Shown here piece by piece: positions 35,043 to 43,757 of a stretch of 64,000 nucleotides of DNA; position 1 is the stretch's first letter, and the number at the start of each line of letters is the position of its first letter. Origin of the DNA: Chryseobacterium sp. YIM B08800 (GTDB lineage Bacteria > Bacteroidota > Bacteroidia > Flavobacteriales > Weeksellaceae); NCBI RefSeq assembly GCF_026163565.1, contig NZ_JAPDKN010000028.1, forward strand, positions 1 to 64,000, read 5' to 3'. The position numbers and the translations under genes are program-made. The notes under the pieces are model-generated. The model was not told the DNA's origin. It did not search any database and saw nothing but the letters and a program-made list of their open reading frames with translations.

Positions 35043-35636
35043 TTATTTCAAATTACGATTCGTGTGATAAATCGAAGCGAGTTCTTCTGTAGGAATTCTA
35101 ACTGAATTTACATCATAAATATTGAAGTTTATCGACTGATAATCTTCATAAGTTTCAGCATAAAAAACTAGTGCATATTTATTATTTCTAAAATAAATCG
35201 GTTTCGAAAAACTATAAACAATAGAACACATCAATTTTTGTTCTTTGGTTGGGAAATCTTGCTTCAAATTACGATTGATGTTTAACTCTTTAAAATATAA
35301 AGCTTTAGAATTTGGAAACAAATGATCATTCCACATAAAAGTTTTTAACTTATTCAATTCTGAAATAAGATATTCCCGCTCAGATCTAGAAATAGAAAAG
35401 TAATTCTTCTTACCATGATCTTTTTCGAACTTATTTGTTTTCGTTAAAATTTCTATAGCTTGATCAATTGATTCGCCGTCAATGTCTTTTGTGTAATATA
35501 AACTGTCACATTTTACATTTCCATAACTTTCTCTACTCTTCATTTCTAAAGGGATATCAAAATAATCGAACTTTTCTTGACTTGAAAATAAATTAAAACT
35601 TAAAAATAAAATGATTAAAATAAATTTTTGTTTCAT
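35043..35636 (-). CDS. Secreted protein of unknown function (197 aa)
   Basis: A signal peptide (MKQKFILIILFLSFNLFSSQ) leads a mature domain rich in tyrosine, serine and charged residues. Two cysteines are present. No family is recognised. It starts 19 bases after the end of another exported protein gene and ends next to the broken VOC fragment, so the pair is probably an operon whose downstream neighbour was lost. Confidence 0.55.
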   Translation of the reverse strand: MKQKFILIILFLSFNLFSSQEKFDYFDIPLEMKSRESYGNVKCDSLYYTKDIDGESIDQAIEILTKTNKFEKDHGKKNYFSISRSEREYLISELNKLKTFMWNDHLFPNSKALYFKELNINRNLKQDFPTKEQKLMCSIVYSFSKPIYFRNNKYALVFYAETYEDYQSINFNIYDVNSVRIPTEELASIYHTNRNLK

Positions 35637-35655
35637 TTTTTACAATTTGTTTGAT

Positions 35656-36228
35656 CTATTCAGTATCAATATACGTCAGTTTTGCCCCTTTAATAAATTC
35701 TTCCAAAGAAATGTCTTTTGTAGCTTTATCATTCATCAATTCAAAAAGATAGGTTGAGGTTGTGTTTAACCGGATGTCTTTTAGTGAAACTTTAAATCTC
35801 TTTGTTTTTATGTTTGAATTAAAAAAAGCCAACTCAGAAGTGTTGCTCAGCTTGATATTATTCACATCAAAAGAAGCTTTTGGATCTTTCTGAAGTTTCA
35901 AAAACCTTTTCTGTGTTTTATCAGTTGACTCATCTAGAAACTTCTGCATTTGATAATCGGTTAAAAGTTGCGGATAAATCAAACCTTCTTTCAGAATTGT
36001 ACCTGTGATTTTATCGGATTTGTCATAATAAACTGTCTTATCATCAAACTGTATCAGATTATCTTTTACAAGAATTTTTCCTGCAAATTTTTTATAATTT
36101 TTCTTTTTATAATCGGTTTTAAAATGCTCAACGATGGCAGCATCTTTCGTACTTAACTTATCATTTTTCTGGGCAAAAAAATTAGAAGAAAGCAATAGTG
36201 AAAGACCAATTGTGAATATAAATTTCAT
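35656..36228 (-). CDS. Secreted protein of unknown function (190 aa)
   Basis: A signal peptide (MKFIFTIGLSLLLSSNFFAQ) precedes a lysine-rich domain with repeated short beta-strand patterns (KFAGKILVKDNLIQFDDKTVYYDKSDKIT). No cysteine or catalytic motif stands out and the family is not recognised. It is first of two co-directional exported-protein genes. The 99 bp upstream up to the Nudix gene hold no clear promoter. Confidence 0.55.
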   Translation of the reverse strand: MKFIFTIGLSLLLSSNFFAQKNDKLSTKDAAIVEHFKTDYKKKNYKKFAGKILVKDNLIQFDDKTVYYDKSDKITGTILKEGLIYPQLLTDYQMQKFLDESTDKTQKRFLKLQKDPKASFDVNNIKLSNTSELAFFNSNIKTKRFKVSLKDIRLNTTSTYLFELMNDKATKDISLEEFIKGAKLTYIDTE

Positions 36229-36327
36229 AATATTTTATGTTTTTGTTTAATTAAAATCTTAAAACTATGCAAATTTCATTTTTTAATACATTGATTTTAA
36301 TCCATCAACTATCAACTAAAAAACTAT

Positions 36328-36909
36328 TTACAAAATATTTTTCAGACGAAGATGCTGTAAAAGCATAATGGTTTTGGCATCTTTTATTTCGCCCTTGTCG
36401 ATCATAGAAAGAGTTTCTTCAAACTGAAGTTGCAATACTTCGATGTTTTCGCCTTCCTCTTCCAATCCGCCACCTTCGTTTATTTTCATATCATCAGAAT
36501 ATTCGGCAATAAAAAAATGCAGAATTTCTGTAACCGAACCGGGCGACATATAAGCTTCGAATATTTTTTCTACTTTCGAAATTTTATAACCGGTTTCTTC
36601 TTCAGTTTCTCTTTTAATACAATCTTCGGGATTATCGTTGTCTAAAAGTCCGGCACAAGCTTCAATCAACATTCCGTCCAGATTTCCGTTGATGTAAGTC
36701 GGAAGGCGGAACTGTCTCGTTAAAATTACATTTTTAGTATGCGTATTGTACAGTAAAATAACGGCTCCGTTTCCTCTGTCATAAGCTTCTCTGCTTTGAA
36801 TTTCGGTTTGCCCATTTTCTTTTTTTATATTGAAGGTTACCTTCTTTAAAGTGTACCAATTATCTGATAAAATCTCTGTTTTCTCGATACTTACATTCGT
36901 CTCTTGCAT
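36328..36909 (-). CDS. Nudix hydrolase, NudK/ADP-ribose pyrophosphatase-like
   Basis: This 193-aa protein has the Nudix box [21 protein letters not shown] around residues 87-107 (G-x5-E-x7-RE-x2-EE-x-G form). The upstream fold reads [24 protein letters not shown]. Length and sequence fit the GDP-mannose/ADP-ribose pyrophosphatase group, which hydrolyses nucleoside-diphosphate sugars at the pyrophosphate. The exact substrate is not determined. Repeat-type DNA separates it from the upstream epimerase-like gene. Confidence 0.82.
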   Translation of the reverse strand: MQETNVSIEKTEILSDNWYTLKKVTFNIKKENGQTEIQSREAYDRGNGAVILLYNTHTKNVILTRQFRLPTYINGNLDGMLIEACAGLLDNDNPEDCIKRETEEETGYKISKVEKIFEAYMSPGSVTEILHFFIAEYSDDMKINEGGGLEEEGENIEVLQLQFEETLSMIDKGEIKDAKTIMLLQHLRLKNIL

Positions 36910-36954
36910 TCTATATTGTATATCTTTTTATTTTAATGATAGTTTTTATTAAAA

Positions 36955-37089
36955 AACTCTGTGTTCTTTGTCAAGTGAAACGCCTTTGCCTCAATTATAT
37001 AATTAATTTTTTATTTGAATCGGCGAAACTTTGTTTTGCGAACTTAAAAACAGTTAGTAATTAATAAATCTTTGCGTCCTTTGCGTTTA
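36955..37089. repeat. CTTTGCG-type dispersed repeat, copy D
   Basis: Fragments CGCCTTTGC, GCGAACTTAAAAACAGTTAGT and CTTTGCGTCCTTTGCGTT resemble copy E at 43612-43697 and the ends of copies A-C. This is the whole content of the ~200-base gap between the Nudix and epimerase-like genes. Confidence 0.5.
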
Positions 37090-37106
37090 AAAAATTAATC
37101 ACGGCA

Positions 37107-38012
37107 TTATTTTTTCAGTAAATCTTCCAAAGCCATTTTCAAATCAGGAAATTGGAATTCAAAACCAGCTTTCTCTATTTTCTCTGATGAAGCTCTAGAA
37201 CCTTCCAGCAAAGCGTCTGCCAATTCACCAAATATCAATTTTAAAATAAATGACGGAACATTCGGCATCAACAAGGGTTTGTTTAAAACCTTCGCAATTA
37301 GTTTTGTTAAGTTTTCATTCGTTGTATGTTGTGGTGCTGAAGCATTATAAGAGCCTTCAATTTCAAGATTTTTTAAAGCAAACTCATACATCCTGCAAAT
37401 ATCATCAATATGAATCCACGACATATATTGTTTTCCGCTTCCAAGTGGCGACCCAATTCCGAATTTTATTGGAGTCATCATTTTTGCCAAAGCGCCTTCA
37501 TTTTTAGAAAGAACAACAGCTGTTCTTATTTTTACCACTCGTTCTGCGATATTTTGCTCTTTAAATTCATCAGCAGCTTTTTCCCAAACCACAACAACTT
37601 CACTTAGAAAGTCATTTCCGGGAGCATCGTTTTCAGTGAAAATTTTATCTGTAGTTTTTGTTCCGTAAAAATTAATTCCGGAAGCTGAAATGAATGATTT
37701 TAACTTTAAATTTTTCTTCTTAAGTGTATTTAAAATCAATTTAGCAGAATCTACACGACTCGAAATCAATTCTTTTTTTCGGTCTTCAGTCCAGCGTTTT
37801 TCAGAAATATTGGCTCCTGCAAGATGAATGATGTGGCTTACATTTTCAAAAGCGTTTTCCTCAATAATCTGGTTTTCAAGATCCCATTCAAATTCGTTTT
37901 CAGCTTCTTTCTTGCGGGTTAAAAAACGTATTGAATATTGATTTTCCAGTTTTTTTGAAAGCACTCTTGCAATGGTTCCGCTTGCACCGGTAATTAATAC
38001 AATTTCTTTCAT
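37107..38012 (-). CDS. TIGR01777-type NAD(P)-binding epimerase-like protein
   Basis: This 301-aa protein is an extended short-chain dehydrogenase fold with the Rossmann motif TGASGTIARVL at residues 7-17 and HLAGANISEKRWTEDRKKEL near residue 63. The family C-terminal domain includes NKPLLMPNVPSFILKLIFGELADALLEGS. It belongs to the YfcH/SDR39U1 group (TIGR01777), whose substrate is unknown. Co-directional with the Nudix gene downstream, but with 197 bp in between. Confidence 0.85.
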   Translation of the reverse strand: MKEIVLITGASGTIARVLSKKLENQYSIRFLTRKKEAENEFEWDLENQIIEENAFENVSHIIHLAGANISEKRWTEDRKKELISSRVDSAKLILNTLKKKNLKLKSFISASGINFYGTKTTDKIFTENDAPGNDFLSEVVVVWEKAADEFKEQNIAERVVKIRTAVVLSKNEGALAKMMTPIKFGIGSPLGSGKQYMSWIHIDDICRMYEFALKNLEIEGSYNASAPQHTTNENLTKLIAKVLNKPLLMPNVPSFILKLIFGELADALLEGSRASSEKIEKAGFEFQFPDLKMALEDLLKK

Positions 38013-38052
38013 CTCTTTTTTTAGATTATTTTTTTAATACCTGATTTTTTTA

Positions 38053-38188
38053 ACCACAAAAGCAACAAAAGATTTTATGATGGAATAAGCTATTCAAAAG
38101 CTAACAAAACAAAAATAAATTAAAATTTTACATTTTTGAAACTTTTGAATTTCTCTTTTTCAATCATTTCTTTTGATACTTTTGCGGT
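38053..38188. repeat. MITE-like palindromic repeat, copy 2
   Basis: The inverted arms ACCACAAAAGCAACAAAAGA (38053-38072) and TCTTTTGATACTTTTGCGGT (38169-38188) match copy 1 at 20574-20704 with a few changes, and the interior is also alignable (GCTATTCAAAAGCTAACAAA against GTTGTTCAAAAGCTGACAAA). It occupies the gap between the zinc-ribbon and epimerase-like genes. Confidence 0.75.
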
Positions 38189-38224
38189 TAAAATTATATT
38201 TTGAATTTTTTATCAAGTATCAAA

Positions 38225-38563
38225 CTAATTTTTTACAATTAAAACGTAATCTTCTTCAAGAATTTTATAGCCGTGATCGTAAATAAACTTGTATTCCGAA
38301 CCGTTTTTATACACTTTTATATTGGTGAAATAATTAAAATCAAAACCTAAGCCATCAAGTTTAGATTTCGGAATTTTGGTTTTCCCTTCGATATTGATTT
38401 CATTCAGAATGCGGTAGTTTTTACGGAGCTTATTATTCACATTCCGCATCAGGTTGCTCGAATCTTTATTTTGCTTATTGTTGTAAGCATTTCTACAGGC
38501 ATCATTGCAGAATTTTTTATCAGATCTTCCAATGATTTTTTCGCCGCATTCTATACATTCCAT
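38225..38563 (-). CDS. Small zinc-ribbon protein (112 aa)
   Basis: The N-terminus carries CIECGEKIIGRSDKKFCNDACR. Its CxxC and CxxxC cysteines form a DUF2116-like zinc ribbon around residues 3-23. The remaining ~85 residues are a basic helical linker and a short beta domain. Such proteins are usually small cytoplasmic or nucleic-acid-associated factors of unknown role. It follows the HPP membrane-protein gene by five bases, suggesting co-transcription. Confidence 0.7.
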   Translation of the reverse strand: MECIECGEKIIGRSDKKFCNDACRNAYNNKQNKDSSNLMRNVNNKLRKNYRILNEINIEGKTKIPKSKLDGLGFDFNYFTNIKVYKNGSEYKFIYDHGYKILEEDYVLIVKN

Positions 38564-38568
38564 ACTTT

Positions 38569-39165
38569 TTAATTTTTCAAATTGTGTCTGTGTCTTTTAT
38601 GTAAAAGTTGCTTCCATTTTGTACTGTTGGGATAGCTTCTGTGTTTGGTCATATTATTAAAAACGAAAGCCACTAAAAGTAAAATTAAGCAGCCAGAAAG
38701 AACCGGAGAAACCGCATACCAATATCCCAGTTCAGGAATTTTACCCGTAGAACTTACTGCAATTAAAGCTGTTGCTCCACCGGGTGGATGAAGCGTTTTG
38801 GTGTATTGCATGGCAACAATTGAAAAAGCAACAGCAAGCGGTGCAGAAAGCCAGATAATATCAGGAACAATTTTAAAAACGGTAACACCGATCAATGCTG
38901 AAATTACATGTCCGCCAACAAGATTTCTTGGTTGAGCCAATGGACTTTGAATGGCTCCATAAATCAATACACAAGAAGCTCCGAATGAGCCGATTAAAAA
39001 AATGCTTTCTTGTTTAAATAGATATTGAGACTGCAGAAAAGCAATCAGTCCAATCCCGAAAAACGCACCCAGAAAAGACCAGAAATGCTCTTTATAATCA
39101 ACAAGAGTTTCTTTATAAATGACATATTTTGAAACTCTGAGCGTTCTTTTGAAGTTTTTTTTCAC
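38569..39165 (-). CDS. HPP-family integral membrane protein
   Basis: This 198-aa protein starts at GTG 39165. It has four to five membrane helices and the family motif HPPGGATALIAVSS near residue 124. A FGASCVLIYGA segment lies before it. Some HPP proteins of plants and bacteria transport nitrite, but function is not established for this group. It is first in a two-gene unit with the zinc-ribbon gene downstream. Confidence 0.85.
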   Translation of the reverse strand: MKKNFKRTLRVSKYVIYKETLVDYKEHFWSFLGAFFGIGLIAFLQSQYLFKQESIFLIGSFGASCVLIYGAIQSPLAQPRNLVGGHVISALIGVTVFKIVPDIIWLSAPLAVAFSIVAMQYTKTLHPPGGATALIAVSSTGKIPELGYWYAVSPVLSGCLILLLVAFVFNNMTKHRSYPNSTKWKQLLHKRHRHNLKN

Positions 39166-39351
39166 AATAAATTTATTTGAGATTTAAAGGTACAAAATAT
39201 CCGTTTGCAAACGGGTATGAAAATAGATTGATTGAATTTCTTTAAATGTTATCTTTTGTATTTAGTGGAACCTATTTCAAGTTTTCCTTTTAATTTCTGA
39301 GATTTATGTAATTGACCTGAGTTAAGAGTGAGAAATTCAACAAAACCTTTT

Positions 39352-39510
39352 ACGCAAAGATTTTAATTTTTAAACTTATTATTTTAAGGAGCAAAGAATT
39401 GCGACAAAGTCGCTGATGAAGCTTTAATGCAACGAGAGCTTAATAAAAATCAATTTATTGATTCATCTTTGCTTCTTAAAAATGAGATTTGAGAAAATCA
39501 AACTTTGCGT
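39352..39510. repeat. Palindromic dispersed repeat family, copy B
   Basis: ACGCAAAG (39352-39359) and CTTTGCGT (39503-39510) are the ends. Inside are TTAAGGAGCAAAGA, GCGACAAAGTCGC (39401-39413), TGATGAAGCTTT and TCTTTGCTTCTTAA. It lies in a 600-base gene-free stretch whose other content is the TPP riboswitch. Confidence 0.7.
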
Positions 39511-39671
39511 TAAACAAGCGACGAATTAAAAATTAGAAGTTCATAGCTGTTGCTAATCTGTATTTAGGTTAATTAAATATTTTTCATCTGCAAATTTGCA
39601 GAATCAGCGAGACAATTATTTCTGTTTTAATTTTTTATTTTCAAAAATAAGCCTCAATTTTGCTCCATCAA

Positions 39672-39750
39672 TGGGGTGCTGCAAATTGCGGCTGAGATGA
39701 TACCCGGGAAAATTTTCCACACCTGATTCGGATAATGCCGACGTAGGGAT
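39672..39750 (+). ncRNA. TPP (thiamine pyrophosphate) riboswitch
   Basis: The THI-box parts occur in order: GGGGTGCT (39673-39680), GCTGAGAT (39691-39698), TACCC, then ACCTGATTCGGATAATGCCG and ACGTAGGGA (39721-39749), with T6 after it. It directly precedes the PnuC/PnuT-type transporter gene. Thiamine pyrophosphate binding would lower its expression. Confidence 0.95.
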
Positions 39751-39795
39751 TTTTTGATTTATCATCTCATCATTTAATTTATATAAGTTAATTTG

Positions 39796-40386
39796 ATGCA
39801 GGACATTTTACAACAGACAACATGGCAAGAATGGCTTGGTGTCTTCTTTTCAGTATTTCAGGTTTTATTGGCAAGAAAAAATAATTCAAATAATTATCTT
39901 TTTGGTATTGCGGGGATTTCACTAACGCTTTATGTGATGATACAATCTAAACTCTACGCAGAGTTTACGCTTAATCTTTACTATCTGGTAATGAGTATTT
40001 ATGGATGGCTGTATTGGAAGTTTGGAAAAAGAAGATCTGAAACAACAATTTCTGAAACGACCAATAATGAAAAATTAAGTACTGCAGGAATTGTGATTGG
40101 AACCTTTAGTATTTTTTATTTTTTCCTGACAAATTTTACAGATTCTGATGTTCCGATCTTGGATTCTTTGGTCAGTGCTTTTGCATGGGCAGGAATGTGG
40201 TTAATGGCTCGTAGAAAAATTGAAAACTGGATCTTACTCAATATCAGCAACATTATTGCAATCCCCTTGTTGATTCATAAAGGCCTTTATTTGTATGCAG
40301 TTTTGACGGCTTTCTTGTTCATCGTCGCAATTTCTGGTTATTTGGAATGGAGGAAAAGTATTAGATCTAAACCGGTTGTTGTTTAA
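39796..40386 (+). CDS. PnuC/PnuT-family vitamin transporter, probably for thiamine
   Basis: The ATG at 39796 is chosen over TTG one codon before. The 196-aa protein has about seven membrane helices and PnuC-family residues (WQEWLGVFFSVFQVLLARKNN near the start, SIYGWLYWKF near residue 77, FAWAGMWLMARRKIENWILL near 139). PnuC proteins are facilitators for nicotinamide riboside or related vitamins. PnuT members carry thiamine. The TPP riboswitch 46 bases upstream points to thiamine uptake, salvaged as TPP after phosphorylation. No thiamine kinase gene follows in the window. Confidence 0.88.
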   Translation: MQDILQQTTWQEWLGVFFSVFQVLLARKNNSNNYLFGIAGISLTLYVMIQSKLYAEFTLNLYYLVMSIYGWLYWKFGKRRSETTISETTNNEKLSTAGIVIGTFSIFYFFLTNFTDSDVPILDSLVSAFAWAGMWLMARRKIENWILLNISNIIAIPLLIHKGLYLYAVLTAFLFIVAISGYLEWRKSIRSKPVVV

Positions 40387-40449
40387 TTAAAATGCTTAAA
40401 CGAATCGAGATTATCTGCTTGATCTGTTAAATCAGCGAGAAGTAGTTAA

Positions 40450-40600
40450 ACGCAAAGTTTTATATTAAAAATACATATTATAAAGGAGCAAAGATAACAC
40501 CTTCGTTGCTGATGAAGCTTGAAAACATACGCTTAAAATCAATTTTATTGATTATTCTTTGCCCCTTAAATAATAAACATACAGAAGTAAAACTTTGCGT
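40450..40600. repeat. Palindromic dispersed repeat family, copy C
   Basis: ACGCAAAG (40450-40457) and CTTTGCGT (40593-40600) bound a 151-base element in the same orientation as copy B. Shared inner parts are AAGGAGCAAAGA, GCTGATGAAGCTT and TTCTTTGCCCCTTAA. It fills the gap between the transporter and the acyl-CoA dehydrogenase-like gene. Confidence 0.7.
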
Positions 40601-40678
40601 TGACAAAATAAGAATTATAAAGTTCCATTTAGATTAAAGAAATTAATCTGTTTAATTATTCAGAGATAGATAGAAGGT

Positions 40679-41698
40679 ATGTTTACACCTAAAGAAATAA
40701 GAGAAAAAATGTATGGAGCTTCTGAAGTTCCACAATCAATCATTGATCAGATTTATCATGAAAGATTGCTTCAGATTTGGGTTCCGAAAAGGTATGATGG
40801 ATTAGGATGTCGTTTAAATCAAGGTTTGCAAATCCTTTTTGATTGGTCAAAAATCGATGGAAGTTTAGGCTGGATGCTCACTTTATGTTCAGGAGCTAAT
40901 TTTTTCTCGAGAAACTTAAACCCCAATATAGCTAAAGAACTTTTTTCCAATTCAAAAACCTGTTTTGGCGGAAGCGGGATGATTGGCGGAACAGCCGAAA
41001 AACAAAACGACGGAACTTTTTTGATTAACGGACTTTGGCATTTTGCAACGGGTGCTCCTCATTTAAGCCATTTTACATTGAATGCAAAGCTTACCGACAA
41101 CGGAATTTCTTTGCTTGATGAATCGGGAAATGAACTCATCAGATCTTTTGTTATTTCTAAAAATCAGGTTGAAATTATTCCAAATTGGAAATCGATGGGA
41201 ATGAAAGCAACCGGAACGTATTCTTTTAAAGTTGATAATATAAAAGTTTCTGAAGATTATAGTTTTATATATGATGAGTTTTTTACGGATGATGTTTTAG
41301 ATAAAGTTCCGTTCAGAATTTTTGCAGATTTGACCTTGTTGGTCAATTATCTCGGAATGGCTTCTCATTTTGCCGAAGAAGCGATTAAAATTAGACCTCA
41401 TCTTGATTTAAATTTTTTCGATAAAAAAATAGAAGATGCGATGGTAAAAGTGATTGATTTTGCCAATGAAATTAAAAGTTTATTAAACGAATTTCAATGT
41501 ATAAACCAAGAAAAGCAATTTGAAATTCACGATTATTCTTCAGATTTAGTTAACGATTTATCCCAAAAGATTTTGCAGATTTACATTCAATTAGGAATAA
41601 AAGCAAGCCATACTGATTCTGCAGTCTATCAGGTTTTTTGTGATTATTTTACGGCAACGCAGCATTCTAATTTTAGGAGGGAGTTTGTGATTAAATAA
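40679..41698 (+). CDS. Acyl-CoA dehydrogenase-fold protein, hydroxylase-like
   Basis: This 339-aa protein starts at ATG 40679 after a GAAGGT ribosome-site-like sequence. It has the acyl-CoA dehydrogenase topology: VPKRYDGLGCRLNQGLQI, then GGSGMIGGTAEKQNDGTFLINGLWHFATGAPH and WKSMGMKATGTYSFKVDNIKV. It is shorter than standard acyl-CoA dehydrogenases (~380 aa). It resembles the flavin-dependent hydroxylase/desulfurase branch (such as HpaB-like C-terminal helices). The usual catalytic glutamate is not identifiable by eye. No pathway neighbours are present. Confidence 0.75.
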   Translation: MFTPKEIREKMYGASEVPQSIIDQIYHERLLQIWVPKRYDGLGCRLNQGLQILFDWSKIDGSLGWMLTLCSGANFFSRNLNPNIAKELFSNSKTCFGGSGMIGGTAEKQNDGTFLINGLWHFATGAPHLSHFTLNAKLTDNGISLLDESGNELIRSFVISKNQVEIIPNWKSMGMKATGTYSFKVDNIKVSEDYSFIYDEFFTDDVLDKVPFRIFADLTLLVNYLGMASHFAEEAIKIRPHLDLNFFDKKIEDAMVKVIDFANEIKSLLNEFQCINQEKQFEIHDYSSDLVNDLSQKILQIYIQLGIKASHTDSAVYQVFCDYFTATQHSNFRREFVIK

Positions 41699-41713
41699 AT
41701 TTGATAAAACCGA

Positions 41714-42952
41714 CTACTTTATTTCTTCGATAGGAATTTGATTTTTCGAGTTACTTATCAAAACGGCATAATCAATAAAATTTGTAGTAGATTTTCCTTT
41801 CAATTCTTTGCCGTTACTTTTTTTTAGAAAAAGTTTTACTTCAATCAGGTCTGTTCCAAAATTGTAAGGCGAATTTTCTTTATTTAATTTATAAAGTGTT
41901 ACATCAGATAGTTTCGTTTTCTTCAGATATTGAATACCCTTAAAATATTCTTTCCAATAATCTCCAATCCCGTAACCTTTTTCGGTTGTGTAGGATTGAT
42001 AATTTCCTTGTTTGTCATAAATTTTATCCCAAAGAACCTCACTTTTCGTTAAATACCCGATAATGGTGATTACCTTATTTCGATTATATATATTCTGTTT
42101 TATCAATCTTGTGAAAAATGAAGGATAATTTTCTTCTCGTTCTTTTTCGATATGAAAAAATCCATATTTAGCAAATTGTTTTTTGGTTTCGAGATGGTAT
42201 ATATTTTTTAAGTAAAGATAATTGTCAAAAATTATTTTTTCACGGTCTCTTTTTTTGTCAAAATTGTAAGCAATGTTTTTAAGTATATGATGAAAACTTA
42301 TGGTGTCCTTAATTTGCGGAGCATAAAGATTTTTATTCGCTTTATAATCTGTAATAAATTTTTCTAAAAGTTGAGTTATTTCTTTATTTTGAACATTAAA
42401 ATCTGCATTTTTTTTTGATAGCTTTATTTTTAGTTTGTCTTTCAATTTCCAGTTGGAAATATTTTCAGCTAAATATAAAATATGTTTTATTGGAAACCGA
42501 TATTCGTTGATAATATCAAAACCAATTACTTTTATTGGGCTGTCTTTATATGATTGATTTAGTAATCTTAGATTTTTCCAATGTTTAAAGGTTTCGATTG
42601 TTCCTTCCTGCTTTACAATTGTTTGAAAAGCTAAAACCAACTCTTTCAACAAGTCTTCATTTCCTGTTTCTAAGTATTGTTGAAAGAAAAAAGCTTGACT
42701 AAAATTGGTTTCAGGAATATAATAATCAAGAGCATTTTGTTTTTTTAGACTTTGAATAATGGCTAATTCGGCTTCATAAGTTTTAGCTCCTCCATGATAA
42801 GCTCCAAAACCAATTATATTAAAACTTGTTTGTGGAAATTTAAAATTAGTTTTCTCAAGATCGAACCGGTTTTGTCTTAAATATTCTTTTTTGCTTTGTG
42901 AAAATACGGCTAGGGAAATAACCAGAACTAGAATTGTAAATATTTTTTTCAT
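41714..42952 (-). CDS. Secreted protein distantly like erythromycin esterase (412 aa)
   Basis: A signal peptide (cleavage near AVFSQ) is followed by NIIGFGAYHGGAKTYEAELAIIQSL, reminiscent of the GEATHG...E start of the erythromycin esterase/EreA-like fold. Later come REKIIFDNYLYLKN, resembling the RDxxMAENL segment, and KVITIIGYLTKSEV, where the fold's second conserved histidine would be expected but is not seen. The fold assignment is therefore tentative and an esterase activity should not be assumed. It converges on the acyl-CoA dehydrogenase-like gene. Confidence 0.5.
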   Translation of the reverse strand: MKKIFTILVLVISLAVFSQSKKEYLRQNRFDLEKTNFKFPQTSFNIIGFGAYHGGAKTYEAELAIIQSLKKQNALDYYIPETNFSQAFFFQQYLETGNEDLLKELVLAFQTIVKQEGTIETFKHWKNLRLLNQSYKDSPIKVIGFDIINEYRFPIKHILYLAENISNWKLKDKLKIKLSKKNADFNVQNKEITQLLEKFITDYKANKNLYAPQIKDTISFHHILKNIAYNFDKKRDREKIIFDNYLYLKNIYHLETKKQFAKYGFFHIEKEREENYPSFFTRLIKQNIYNRNKVITIIGYLTKSEVLWDKIYDKQGNYQSYTTEKGYGIGDYWKEYFKGIQYLKKTKLSDVTLYKLNKENSPYNFGTDLIEVKLFLKKSNGKELKGKSTTNFIDYAVLISNSKNQIPIEEIK

Positions 42953-43247
42953 AATGTGTTTAAATTAGGTAATCAAAATAATGTTTTCAAATTCAAGTGA
43001 TGTTAGTTCTTCATTTGTTTGCTGTTGGTTTATAATTATTTCTGTTGACATTCAAATTTATGCAATTTTAAATAAATGTGTTTTAAGTGGTGATAGTTAA
43101 TTGTTTATCCGTTTTCAAACGACTACAAACGAATTTAAACAGTTTATTACCGACTAATTTTTGCAATCTGATGAATCTTTGCAACAGAGATTTGAGAAAA
43201 CAAGTGAACGTCTCTTATCTAAATTGCTAATCTTAAAATATAAAGTT

Positions 43248-43580
43248 ATGTCACTAAGAAACAAAGTAACCTTAATAGGTTTCACAGGAAAAGAAGTAGA
43301 AACAGTAAACTTCGAAAACGGAGGGATGAAAATTTCAGTTTCACTGGCTACAAATGATCATTACACCAATGCAAAAGGTGAGAAAGTAGAAGAAACACAA
43401 TGGCACAATCTGGTTGCTTTTGGGAAAACTGCTGAGATTTTTCAGAAATATGTTCCAAAAGGAAAAGAGATTGCTATTGAAGGGAAATTAACGTACAGAT
43501 CGTATGACGATAAAGACGGCGTGAAAAGATATATTACCGAAATCAGAGTAGATGAACTTCTGCTTTTAGGAAGTAAATAA
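43248..43580 (+). CDS. ssb: Single-stranded DNA-binding protein
   Basis: The ATG at 43248 gives a 110-aa protein that begins MSLRNKVTLIGFTGKEVE, as in Bacteroidetes SSBs. A longer reading from 43161 adds residues unlike any SSB. The OB-fold is complete (TQWHNLVAFGKTAEIFQKYVPKGKEIAIEG, then YRSYDDKDGVKRY). It is short and lacks the long disordered acidic tail (DxDxPF) of E. coli SSB, so it may be a secondary SSB. SSB protects and organises ssDNA in replication and repair. It stands alone before an HRDC-domain gene. Confidence 0.93.
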   Translation: MSLRNKVTLIGFTGKEVETVNFENGGMKISVSLATNDHYTNAKGEKVEETQWHNLVAFGKTAEIFQKYVPKGKEIAIEGKLTYRSYDDKDGVKRYITEIRVDELLLLGSK

Positions 43581-43611
43581 TATTCGTTTTCAACCTACAC
43601 TTTTTTACGAT

Positions 43612-43697
43612 AAACTACTTTGAGCTCTTTGCTGAGTTTATGCCTTTGCGAGCTTAAAACAGTGAGTTGTAAAGAAAACTTTGTGCACTTTGCGTTA
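43612..43697. repeat. CTTTGCG-type dispersed repeat, copy E
   Basis: CTCTTTGCTGAGTTTATGCC, GCGAGCTTAAAACAGTGAGT and CACTTTGCGTT parallel copy D at 36955-37089. It is the main content of the ssb-HRDC gap. Confidence 0.45.
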
Positions 43698-43757
43698 AAA
43701 TAGTTGTAGGATTAAAACGGAAAATCAAATAATTGCTAAACTTTAAAATCACAAATA

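Noticed and set aside
41714..42952. Macrolide-resistance esterase
   Set aside because: Similarity is only faint and a catalytic histidine is not visible, so a resistance call is not supportable.
43161..43247. N-terminal extension of SSB
   Set aside because: The extra 29 residues are not SSB-like, whereas the ATG at 43248 gives the normal N-terminus.
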